From positions 1 through 17,837 of the forward strand of contig CAKZZM010000037.1 of the NCBI GenBank assembly GCA_937885465.1: DNA of 17,837 nucleotides, written 5' to 3'. Positions 8,087-14,482 of the stretch are shown here, piece after piece (within the stretch, counting starts at the first letter, position 1; each line of letters begins with the position of its first letter). Source of the stretch: an uncultured Bacteroidales bacterium (GTDB taxonomy: Bacteria > Bacteroidota > Bacteroidia > Bacteroidales > Paludibacteraceae). The notes under the pieces are model-generated. The model was not told where the DNA came from. It made no database searches and saw only the letters and a program-made list of their open reading frames with translations. The position numbers and the translations under genes were made by a program.

Positions 8087-8827
8087 TTACAGAGTCTGTG
8101 CAAATACTTCTGCTTCTAAGAGATGTTCTATCTTTCCGATATCCATCATTTTGTAGTCTTGAGGTATATATCCCTTAATAGATTCTTTAGAACAGGTGTT
8201 TATATAGAAGTCAGTGATTGAAAATTTATCGGGATAAGGCTGCATCAATGAGAATATGCGTGATGAAACGATGTGCATACCGGAAAAAGCTAACTTTCTC
8301 AGTCCGCAGATACTCTCTCTCTGTTTGCTTAATCTGATTTCTTCCGTTTTGATATTTGTCCAGCCTTGCAAGCGCAGGGTGTCATCAAACAGAAAATATC
8401 GTTGTGTCTCGCGCTCAGATACCACTATAGTGGCGATGTCAGACGGGTTGTGCGCTGACATAAGTGCTCGCAGGTCAATGTTGCTCAGTATATCTACATT
8501 GCACACCAGTATCGGTTCGTCAGAGTTTTCGTCAGTGAGCAAGGGCTCGGCTTTTTTTAGCCCGCCACCTGTTTCAAGCAGCATATCGCTTTCGTCGGAG
8601 AAGCGAATATTCATGCCGAACGATTGATTAAAATTGCAGAAATCTACTATCTGTTTTGGAAAATGGTGGATATTGATAACGACATCGCTTATGCCCGCGT
8701 TTTTTATCTTCGTGAGTTGCCACTCCAGCAGTGTCTTTCCCCCGATAGGAAGAAGGGCTTTAGGTATAGTGTCGGTCAGCGGTTTGAGGCGAGTGCCTAA
8801 TCCGGCAGCGAAAATCATTGCTTTCAT
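8087..8827 (-). CDS. Sugar-1-phosphate nucleotidyltransferase (MurU-like)
   Basis: A 246-residue Rossmann-like nucleotidyltransferase. The N-terminal signature MIFAAGLGTRLKPLTDTIPKALLPIGGK is the nucleotide-binding loop and activating lysine; VCNVDIL is the metal-binding Asp region. It would couple NTP and a sugar-1-phosphate. Closest in pattern are MurU (N-acetylmuramate-1-phosphate uridylyltransferase, cell-wall recycling) and mannose-1-phosphate guanylyltransferase; sequence alone does not decide. There is no C-terminal left-handed beta-helix. Its ATG overlaps the deoD stop as ATGA, indicating translational coupling. Confidence 0.83.
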   Translation of the reverse strand: MKAMIFAAGLGTRLKPLTDTIPKALLPIGGKTLLEWQLTKIKNAGISDVVINIHHFPKQIVDFCNFNQSFGMNIRFSDESDMLLETGGGLKKAEPLLTDENSDEPILVCNVDILSNIDLRALMSAHNPSDIATIVVSERETQRYFLFDDTLRLQGWTNIKTEEIRLSKQRESICGLRKLAFSGMHIVSSRIFSLMQPYPDKFSITDFYINTCSKESIKGYIPQDYKMMDIGKIEHLLEAEVFAQTL

Positions 8828-9534
8828 ACTATCGAGAAAGCCACATCCATCATATTAGTAAAACTATTCTGCCTTTGCTCGGCTGTGGTAACTTCACCCG
8901 TGAGTATATGGTCGCTGACGGTGCAGATAACGAGTGCTTTGCGTCCTGCTCTTGCCGCGTTCATATATAGGGAGGGAGCCTCCATCTCGTCTGCAAGTAC
9001 GCCCATCTTTGTCCAGTTATTTTTACGCTCGTCCTCACTGTAGAACACATCGGCTGAGAAGACATTGCCGACATAATACGGGAAGCCGAACTTCTCACAG
9101 GCATCGGCTGCCTTGCGGCAGAGGTCGAAGTCTGCAATAGGTGCGTATGTGCCGGAGAGGTCGTATTGTGCCGCATAGTTGCTGTCGGTGCAACTCGCTT
9201 GCGCAATAATAAGATCACCAATGTGGATATAAGGCTGGCGGGCACCGCATGAACCTACGCGAATAATGGTTTGGACATCATAGAAATTGAATAACTCGTA
9301 TGTGTAAATGGCAATTGACGGGATGCCCATGCCATGCCCCATTACGCTTATTCGCTTCCCTTTATGCATTCCTGTGTAACCTAACATTCCGCGCACATTA
9401 TTAAATTGCACCGGATTTTCAAGGTAACGCTCTGCCATCAGTTTGGCACGCAGCGGATCGCCTGCCATGATAACGGTCTCGGCTATCTCGCCGTACTTGG
9501 CTCCTATATGAGGAGTAGGTGTGTGTTTTTCCAT
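8824..9534 (-). CDS. deoD: Purine-nucleoside phosphorylase, DeoD type
   Basis: A 236-residue cytoplasmic enzyme that splits purine (deoxy)nucleosides with phosphate. It follows the E. coli DeoD pattern end to end: TPHIGAKYGEIAETVIMAGDPLRAK, then VMGHGMGIPSIAIYTYEL, RVGSCGA for phosphate and ribose binding, EMEA for ribose contact, and TVSDHILTGE holding the catalytic Asp. Its start lies next to the 201-bp inverted-repeat element that separates it from rsmE. It overlaps the next gene by 4 bp. Confidence 0.95.
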   Translation of the reverse strand: MEKHTPTPHIGAKYGEIAETVIMAGDPLRAKLMAERYLENPVQFNNVRGMLGYTGMHKGKRISVMGHGMGIPSIAIYTYELFNFYDVQTIIRVGSCGARQPYIHIGDLIIAQASCTDSNYAAQYDLSGTYAPIADFDLCRKAADACEKFGFPYYVGNVFSADVFYSEDERKNNWTKMGVLADEMEAPSLYMNAARAGRKALVICTVSDHILTGEVTTAEQRQNSFTNMMDVAFSIV

Positions 9535-9556
9535 AATCTTTAAATGCTGTTTATTT

Positions 9557-9757
9557 AGGGTTCTTCTAAAAATTACTTTATATGGATTTCAGAATTTTTC
9601 TTGAGGAGATTTTTGGCTTGATTGAGGGAGCAATGCGGGCATTGTGACCGAAAGAAAGTCAAAAAGATACCAAGAAAAAACCGAAAGACATATAAAAGTG
9701 CAAATTATATTAATTAACAGGGCTAATCTAAAAACGCGGAATTTTTAGAAGTACCCT
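9557..9757. mobile_element. MITE-like element with 18-bp inverted ends
   Basis: The left end (9557-9574, AGGGTTCTTCTAAAAATT) and the right end (9740-9757) are inverted repeats with one mismatch in 18. The 165 bp between them contains no convincing gene. The right end abuts the rsmE stop codon at 9758-9760, and the left end lies just upstream of deoD. A third copy of the first 16 bases occurs at 11494-11509. Size, inverted ends and lack of coding capacity suggest a miniature element moved in trans. No clear target duplication is visible. This accounts for the 223-bp gap between deoD and rsmE. Confidence 0.5.
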
Positions 9758-10462
9758 TTAATGTTTCATTAGTATTGCAGTGTGGCAGGCTACGATAGCG
9801 GCTGTTTCAGTGCGTAATCGCGTACTGCCGAGCAAAACCGTGATATATCCTTTTGAAATCGCTGTTCTCACTTCTTCTTCGGAGAAATCGCCTTCCGGAC
9901 CGATAAGGATAAGGCACGACTTGCCACTTTGCAACTCATCCTTCAATTCTCGCCGCTTATCGTCTTTATAACAATGTGCTATGAACCGACTCTCTTCCTG
10001 AGCGTTGCTGATAAACTCGTCAAAAGGCGTGAGAGGATTGAGGCGAGGCAGATAGGTGTTGAGCGATTGTTTTGCGGCACTGAGAATGATTTTTTCCAAT
10101 CGATCGGTGCGAAGTTGCTTGCGCTCTGAGTAGTGGCACAGGAGTGGCGTTATCTCGTCAATACCTATCTCGGTGCATTTCTCTACCATCCATTCCATTC
10201 GCTCTATATTCTTTGTCGGGGCAACGGCAATGTGCAGGTGATAATCTCGCGGGCGAGGCTGTTGAACGGCAGATATGATGCGCACCTCGCAGTGCTTTGG
10301 ATGAGGGTTAGTGATGACGGCTTTGAATAACCCGCCGGTGCCGTTCATCAACTCTATCTCATCGCCACGTGTGTATCGCAAGACTTTTACGCAGTGCATC
10401 GACTCTTCCTCCGAAAGAACCGTTACCGTTGTCTCAATATCTATATTTGGCGAATAAAACAT
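9758..10462 (-). CDS. rsmE: 16S rRNA (uracil1498-N3)-methyltransferase
   Basis: A 234-residue SPOUT methyltransferase modifying U1498 of 16S rRNA. The N-terminal PUA-like part has LSEEESMHCVKVLRYTRGDEIELMNG. The central AVAPTKNIERMEWMVEKCTEIGIDEI and the C-terminal knot LILIGPEGDFSEEE with LGSTRLRTETA form the SAM site. The frame extends 10 codons upstream to an ATG at 10492, but family homology begins at MFYSPNIDIE, so 10462 is preferred. It follows queH in the same direction and is probably co-transcribed. Confidence 0.9.
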   Translation of the reverse strand: MFYSPNIDIETTVTVLSEEESMHCVKVLRYTRGDEIELMNGTGGLFKAVITNPHPKHCEVRIISAVQQPRPRDYHLHIAVAPTKNIERMEWMVEKCTEIGIDEITPLLCHYSERKQLRTDRLEKIILSAAKQSLNTYLPRLNPLTPFDEFISNAQEESRFIAHCYKDDKRRELKDELQSGKSCLILIGPEGDFSEEEVRTAISKGYITVLLGSTRLRTETAAIVACHTAILMKH

Positions 10463-10533
10463 GTTCTGCCGTATTGCGGGTGCTAATGGCATCGGTTAGG
10501 TGCCTGCCGTATCACTCCCGCGTTTTCCGTAGT

Positions 10534-11145
10534 CTAATTTTTGTCTCCCCTCGTTTTCTCCTCTTCCCGGCTCGTGTTTCTTATGCTGAACTCGCAGCCG
10601 CAGTATTGCTGATTGTAGAAGTTATATTCTTTCAGCAGTTGTTGCCGCCTTTCGTATAGACCGCCTTTGCGCCAGTTTTGTGCCCAGAAATGTGTGTCAG
10701 GCACCGTCTCTTCTGCATAATATCCTGCGGCGTTTATCTGTTCTATATTTTTCCAACGGGAAGAGGCTAAGGTAGTGGCAAACCGATCAATGCCTGTCTC
10801 TTTAGCCTTTTTTGCCGTTTCCGTGAGTCTGTGGCGAAAGCAAATAGAGCAGCGTTCACCACGTTCTCTTGCATTTTCCGTGCCTTTTATACATTCAAGC
10901 CAAGTGTTGTGGTCGTAATCGCCATCAATCCACCTAACTTGTAGCAATTCAGCATGACGCTTACTCTCTTGTTTGCGAATATTATATTCTTCTAATGGGT
11001 ATATATTGGGGTTAAAGTAAAACAAGGTCGGCTTAATACCGTGTTGCAACAGCCACTCTACAATAGCGGACGAGCATGGCGCACAGCAAACATGCAGCAG
11101 CACCTCTTTCAAACCATCCGGAATTATAATTGGCGGTTGTTTCAT
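10534..11145 (-). CDS. queH: Epoxyqueuosine reductase QueH
   Basis: A 203-residue protein of the former DUF208 family, which performs the last step of queuosine synthesis in tRNA, replacing QueG. Cysteine pairs that bind the Fe-S cluster and metal are visible: HVCCAPC near residue 20, GERCSICFRHRL in the middle, and QQYCGCEFS near the C-terminus. The block LFYFNPNIYPLEEYNIRK is also typical. It is the first gene of the minus-strand run, with a likely promoter -7 element at 11188-11195. Confidence 0.92.
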   Translation of the reverse strand: MKQPPIIIPDGLKEVLLHVCCAPCSSAIVEWLLQHGIKPTLFYFNPNIYPLEEYNIRKQESKRHAELLQVRWIDGDYDHNTWLECIKGTENARERGERCSICFRHRLTETAKKAKETGIDRFATTLASSRWKNIEQINAAGYYAEETVPDTHFWAQNWRKGGLYERRQQLLKEYNFYNQQYCGCEFSIRNTSREEEKTRGDKN

Positions 11146-11187
11146 TAAATATTAAGGTTCTGACTTTAATGATGGTTGACTTTATCA

Positions 11188-11195
11188 CAAAGTTA
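11188..11195 (-). promoter_or_regulatory. -7 element of the queH promoter
   Basis: On the minus strand this reads TAACTTTG, the same element as at rpsP. The expected -33 TTG is not clear, since the upstream stretch is AT-rich. It sits 43 nt before the queH start. Confidence 0.5.
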
Positions 11196-11265
11196 ATTTT
11201 TTTTTCTTGTTTTTAACTCATTAATAAGAAAAATGCAAAAATAATTAATTTTTTTTCAAAAAAAT

Positions 11266-11296
11266 TTTGCAGTAAAAAAAAAAAGCAGTACCTTTG
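11266..11296 (+). promoter_or_regulatory. tRNA-Val promoter
   Basis: TTTG (11266-11269), 19-nt spacer, TACCTTTG (11289-11296): a textbook Bacteroidetes promoter. Transcription would start about 75 nt before the mature tRNA 5' end. The region 11146-11376 otherwise holds only this promoter, the queH promoter and A/T runs. Confidence 0.8.
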
Positions 11297-11376
11297 CACT
11301 CGCTTTCGAAAAGGAACGGCAGCGGAAGTACAGCCTTTTGAGGTATTTGTGCAGAGTGTCAGTTTTTCGGTAAGTA

Positions 11377-11451
11377 GGGCGAATAGCGCAGTTGGTTCAG
11401 AGCATCTGCCTTACAAGCAGAGGGTCGGGGGTTCGAATCCCTCTTCGCCCA
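11377..11451 (+). tRNA. tRNA-Val (anticodon UAC)
   Basis: Full cloverleaf. The acceptor GGGCGAA (11377-11383) pairs with TTCGCCC (11444-11450), with discriminator A at 11451. The anticodon stem TCTGC/GCAGA encloses the loop CTTACAA, giving anticodon UAC at 11412-11414, which reads GUA-type valine codons. The T-loop is TTCGAAT. CCA is not encoded; CAA follows. It has its own promoter and terminator. Confidence 0.95.
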
Positions 11452-11463
11452 CAACAGAAAATC

Positions 11464-11498
11464 AAGGAGTTAGGCTGAAACCCAACTCCTTTTTTTTT
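11464..11498 (+). terminator. Rho-independent terminator of tRNA-Val
   Basis: AGGAGTTAGG and CCCAACTCCT pair with one mismatch around CTGAAA, followed by a run of eight T (11491-11498). It lies 12 nt after the tRNA. Confidence 0.85.
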
Positions 11499-11509
11499 AG
11501 AAGAACCCT
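11494..11509 (-). repeat. Solo copy of the MITE-like end sequence
   Basis: On the minus strand these 16 bases are identical to the first 16 of the element at 9557 (AGGGTTCTTCTAAAAA). It overlaps the T-tract of the tRNA terminator. No opposite end is seen nearby. It is either a remnant or a transposition target. Confidence 0.45.
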
Positions 11510-11539
11510 CAATTCTATGACACCTCAAATCCGATTGGT

Positions 11540-13531
11540 ATGCATGAATTTATCGTAACTTATATCCGTGAGATCAACACGCTCTACCAAACCGGTCTGA
11601 CGACCGAACATTCTTTTCGTCCTGCACTGCAACGTCTGCTGACTGCCTGCACGGGTTTTACTGTCGTAAATGAGCAGAGCCACATTGATTGTGGTGCGCC
11701 CGACTTGACGCTGATGAACAAGCAACTGCCGATTGCCTATATCGAAGCGAAAGACTTGGAGGACGGTGACCTTGACGGACGCAAGAAGAACCGCGAGCAG
11801 TTTGACCGCTACAAAGCATCGTTAGACACCATCGTCTTCACTGACTATTTGGATTTTCACTTGTACGAACACGGCGAGTGGGTGCAGTCTGTTCGTTTGG
11901 CGGAGATACAGGGCAACAAGATTGTATTAGTAGGCAACGCCTCCGAGCGTTGCAGTAACTCTCAACGCTTGGAAGCGATGACCACTGATTTCATCTCGCT
12001 CATGGAACATATCCGCACAGCCCGTCCGCAACGTATCACTTCCGCTTCCAAACTTGCTCAACTGATGGCAGGCAAGGCGCGGCTGCTTCGCGATGTGATA
12101 GAGCAGGCACTCATCCAAGACGAACAGCGTGCGGATAATAGTGGGGAACGCCTCCGAGCGTTCGACCGAACCGAACTACAGGGCTATATGCAGGCATTTC
12201 AGCAGGTGCTGATACATGACATCACTCCCAAGCAGTTTGCGGACATCTATGCGCAGACGATAGCCTATGGTATGTTTGCGGCACGGTTGCATGACGACAC
12301 GCCGGATGATTTTACACGAGCCGAGGCTGCGAACCTCATACCCAAGACCAATCCCTTCCTGCGCAAGATCTTTCAGCAGATAGCGGGGTACGACCTTGAC
12401 GAGCGTATAGCGTGGATAGTGGATGACCTTGTGTCGGCTTTTGCGGCAACGGACATGCAGAAGGTGATGCAAGGTTTTTGTAAGAGTACGGCACAGACCG
12501 ACCCGATGCTGCATTTCTATGAGGACTTCCTTTTCCGCTACGACCCGCAGACGAAGAAACAGTGCGGTGTGTATTACACGCCACAGCCTGTGGTGGATTT
12601 TATTGTTCGTGCGGTGGACCATATCTTGCGGACGGATTTCGGTTTGCCGATGGGGTTGGCAGACACGCAGAAAGTGGGTACACAGCCGTCCTCGGCTGCG
12701 GAAAACAGTAAATCGCACCCGAAGACGGGTGCATATCCATTGCGGCATCGTGTGCAGATACTTGACCCTGCAACGGGGACCGGCACATTCTTGGCGCAAG
12801 TGGTGAGGCAGATAAAGCAGAACCTTGGTGAGCAGATGGGCGGTTGGTCGCATTATGTTCCCGAACATCTGTTGCCGCGCTTGTATGGTTTTGAACTGAT
12901 GATGGCTCCTTACACGATAGCGCATTTGAAACTTGACATGGAGATTAATAGTGGTCAACGCTTCCAAGCGTTGCAAGAGAACGATCGGAGTCGTTCTCTA
13001 CTAAATTCACGTTTGCGTGTTTATCTGACGAATTCTCTTGAGGAGCATAACCCCGATGCGGGTACGCTGTTTGGCAATTACCTTGCAGCGGAAGCCAATG
13101 CTGCTTCGGAGATAAAGCGCGATGCCCCCGTGATGATAGTGCTTGGCAATCCGCCGTATTCGGTGAGCAGCAACAACAAAGGCGAGTGGATCAACCACCT
13201 GCTTGACGACTACAAGAAGAACCTCAACGAACGCAATATACAGCCCCTTTCGGACGACTATATCAAGTTCATCCGTTTGGCGCAGCATTATGTGGAGCGC
13301 AACGGCGAAGGTATAGTGGCATATATCAGTAATAACAGTTTCATTGACGGATTGATTCATAGGCAGATGCGAAGTGAACTGATGCGCGTGTTCGACAAGA
13401 TTTATATCCTTGACCTGCACGGCAACACCCGCAAGAAAGAGACCGCGCCCAACGGCGGCAAAGACGAGAATGTCTTTGATATTATGCAGGGCGTGAGCAT
13501 CAATATATTCGTCAAACTGCCGAAGAAATAA
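11540..13531 (+). CDS. Truncated type IIG/ISP-like restriction-methylation protein
   Basis: The 663-residue protein combines an N-terminal PD-(D/E)xK nuclease and an N6-adenine DNA methyltransferase. Nuclease residues are D55 (GAPDLTLM) and E69-K71 (YIEAKDL). A helical linker follows, then SAM motif I DPATGTG from residue 409 and catalytic NPPY at 537-540. It stops soon after FDIMQGVSINIFVKLPKK. Family members usually run to about 1000 residues or more, so most of the target-recognition half is missing and sequence-specific activity is doubtful. Four loops (about residues 131-149, 201-208, 379-400 and 471-488) are encoded by palindromic repeats. It follows tRNA-Val, starting at the ATG at 11540. 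Confidence 0.8.
   Translation: MHEFIVTYIREINTLYQTGLTTEHSFRPALQRLLTACTGFTVVNEQSHIDCGAPDLTLMNKQLPIAYIEAKDLEDGDLDGRKKNREQFDRYKASLDTIVFTDYLDFHLYEHGEWVQSVRLAEIQGNKIVLVGNASERCSNSQRLEAMTTDFISLMEHIRTARPQRITSASKLAQLMAGKARLLRDVIEQALIQDEQRADNSGERLRAFDRTELQGYMQAFQQVLIHDITPKQFADIYAQTIAYGMFAARLHDDTPDDFTRAEAANLIPKTNPFLRKIFQQIAGYDLDERIAWIVDDLVSAFAATDMQKVMQGFCKSTAQTDPMLHFYEDFLFRYDPQTKKQCGVYYTPQPVVDFIVRAVDHILRTDFGLPMGLADTQKVGTQPSSAAENSKSHPKTGAYPLRHRVQILDPATGTGTFLAQVVRQIKQNLGEQMGGWSHYVPEHLLPRLYGFELMMAPYTIAHLKLDMEINSGQRFQALQENDRSRSLLNSRLRVYLTNSLEEHNPDAGTLFGNYLAAEANAASEIKRDAPVMIVLGNPPYSVSSNNKGEWINHLLDDYKKNLNERNIQPLSDDYIKFIRLAQHYVERNGEGIVAYISNNSFIDGLIHRQMRSELMRVFDKIYILDLHGNTRKKETAPNGGKDENVFDIMQGVSINIFVKLPKK
11930..11985. 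repeat. Inverted pair of REP-like palindromes, family A, copies 2 and 3, inside a gene
   Basis: Copy 2 (plus, 11930-11953) has head GTAG, a 7-bp stem GCAACGC/GCGTTGC and loop CTCCGA. Copy 3 (minus, 11962-11985) has head GTGG and, read on the minus strand, loop TTCCAA; its 7-bp stem has one mismatch. They face each other across 8 bp, as in a bacterial interspersed mosaic element. They are read in frame as part of the restriction-methylation protein (VGNASERC... to ...RLEAMT). Confidence 0.75.
12141..12164 (+). repeat. REP-like palindrome, family A, copy 4, inside a gene
   Basis: Head GTGG, stem GAACGC/GCGTTC (12146-12151 with 12158-12163), loop CTCCGA. It is read as SGERLRAF, a different phase from copy 2. 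It is preceded by AATA, as is copy 5. Confidence 0.75.
12674..12740. repeat. Inverted pair of REP-like palindromes, family B, inside a gene
   Basis: The left hairpin CAGCCG-TCCT-CGGCTG (12683-12698) and the right hairpin GCACCCG-AAGA-CGGGTGC (12715-12732) are related in inverted orientation. On the minus strand the right one has loop TCTT and the same CG after the stem. Heads are GTGGGTA on the left and ATGGATA on the right (minus). A G/C to C/G change in the stem is compensated. The pair is read in frame in the linker just before the SAM-binding motif. Confidence 0.65.
12951..13001. repeat. Inverted pair of REP-like palindromes, family A, copies 5 and 6, inside a gene
   Basis: Copy 5 (plus, 12951-12974) has head GTGG and loop TTCCAA. 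Copy 6 (minus, 12978-13001) has head GTAG, loop CTCCGA and a perfect stem. The pair spans 51 bp, exactly 17 codons. It encodes SGQRFQALQEN... in a loop between HLKLDMEI and RLRVYLTNSLEE of the methyltransferase. Confidence 0.78.
13508..13524 (+). repeat. Direct repeat, left copy, flanking the Bro-N gene
   Basis: TTCGTCAAACTGCCGAA recurs exactly at 14454-14470, 946 bp downstream. Similarity extends imperfectly to about 45 bp. The left copy encodes the final IFVKLPKK of the restriction-methylation protein. Confidence 0.75.
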
Positions 13532-13557
13532 TAACCATATATAAAGATAGACCTATT

Positions 13558-14409
13558 ATGGCTAACGAATCGATCATTAAACTATTTGAGGACAAGAAAG
13601 TCCGTATTGTTTGGAATGAACAGGAAGAAAAGTACTATTTTGCTGTGGCAGATATAGTGCAAGTATTAACGGACAGCACCGATATCAAGCAGTATATCAA
13701 ACGTATGCGTTCACGCGAACCGGAGTTGGATTCCGTGTGGGGTACAATTTGTACCCCTCACCAATTTATCTCAACAGACGGTAAGAGACATGCAGTCAAT
13801 TGTGCTGACTTAGAAGGCATTTTCCGCATCATTCAGTCCGTCCCGAGTAAGAAAGCCGAGCCGGTGAAGAGATGGTTAGCGGAAGTGGGAGCGCAGCGCA
13901 TCGACCAGATGATAGACCCCGAACTGACCTTCCAAATGGCAGTGGAGGACTATCGTCGTCAAGGCTATTCCGACAAGTGGATTAACGAGCGTATGCGTTC
14001 CATCGAGATGCGCAAAGAACTAACTGATGAGTGGCAACGAGCAGGCATTCACGAACAGAGAGATTTTGCAGTACTTACCAATGTCCTGACCAAAGCATGG
14101 TCGGGTATGACTACCGGCGAATACAAACGCCACAAAGGACTGACCAAAGAGAACTTGCGCGATAATATGACTAATATCGAACTCGCACTTAATACCCTCG
14201 CTGAAGTAACAGCCACCGAACTGTCGCGACAGCAGAATCCGCAAGGAATGACACAAACACGGCAGACTGCACAAGAAGGCGGCGAAGTGGCTCGTAACGC
14301 ACGAACCGACATCGAACAACGACTCGGACATACCGTCATATCTTCGCAAAAAGCCTCTGACTATATTCGTCCCATAGAGGACGGTGAAGCAAAAGAACTG
14401 AAAGAATAA
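13558..14409 (+). CDS. Bro-N domain protein (DinD-like)
   Basis: A 283-residue protein. The N-terminal 105 or so residues match the Bro-N domain of phage antirepressors and baculovirus BRO proteins: KKVRIVWNEQEEKYYFAVADIVQVLTDS, then the GKRHAVNCADLEGIFRIIQSVPSKKAEPVKRWLAEVG block. The rest resembles the helical C-terminus of E. coli DinD-type proteins (GYSDKWINERMRSIEMRKELTDEW, RDFAVLTNVLTKAWSGMT...YKRHKGL). DinD is SOS-induced and inhibits RecA filament activity in E. coli; the role here is inferred only. The gene sits between two copies of a direct repeat, as if it were cargo inserted at the 3' end of the restriction-methylation gene. Confidence 0.85.
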   Translation: MANESIIKLFEDKKVRIVWNEQEEKYYFAVADIVQVLTDSTDIKQYIKRMRSREPELDSVWGTICTPHQFISTDGKRHAVNCADLEGIFRIIQSVPSKKAEPVKRWLAEVGAQRIDQMIDPELTFQMAVEDYRRQGYSDKWINERMRSIEMRKELTDEWQRAGIHEQRDFAVLTNVLTKAWSGMTTGEYKRHKGLTKENLRDNMTNIELALNTLAEVTATELSRQQNPQGMTQTRQTAQEGGEVARNARTDIEQRLGHTVISSQKASDYIRPIEDGEAKELKE

Positions 14410-14453
14410 ATCCTTCACAGGCAATAGGGTGACAGCGTGGATAGAGCAACATC

Positions 14454-14470
14454 TTCGTCAAACTGCCGAA
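14454..14470 (+). repeat. Direct repeat, right copy
   Basis: Identical 17 bp to 13508-13524. Read in the frame of the first copy it would again encode NIFVKLPKK followed by TGA, so it is a duplicate of the 3' end of the truncated restriction-methylation gene. It lies 12 bp before the RAYT start codon. Confidence 0.75.
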
Positions 14471-14482
14471 AAAGTGATAACG

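Noticed and set aside
8586..8606. A further family A palindrome (TCGGAG near TCGCTT/AAGCGA) in the nucleotidyltransferase gene
   Set aside because: The loop is 9 nt, the AACG/CGTT core and GTRG head are absent, and the residues fit an ordinary coding stretch.
11377..11540. tRNA-Val as an integration site for an island
   Set aside because: No integrase is present and no duplicate of the tRNA 3' end was found downstream. The accessory genes may simply lie next to it.
12176..12976. 266-codon minus-strand frame inside the restriction-methylation gene
   Set aside because: His/Arg-rich with no recognisable domain; a typical shadow of a GC-moderate coding strand.
11930..13001. CRISPR array
   Set aside because: Repeats are irregularly spaced, occur in both orientations, lie within a coding sequence and have no equal-length spacers or cas genes.
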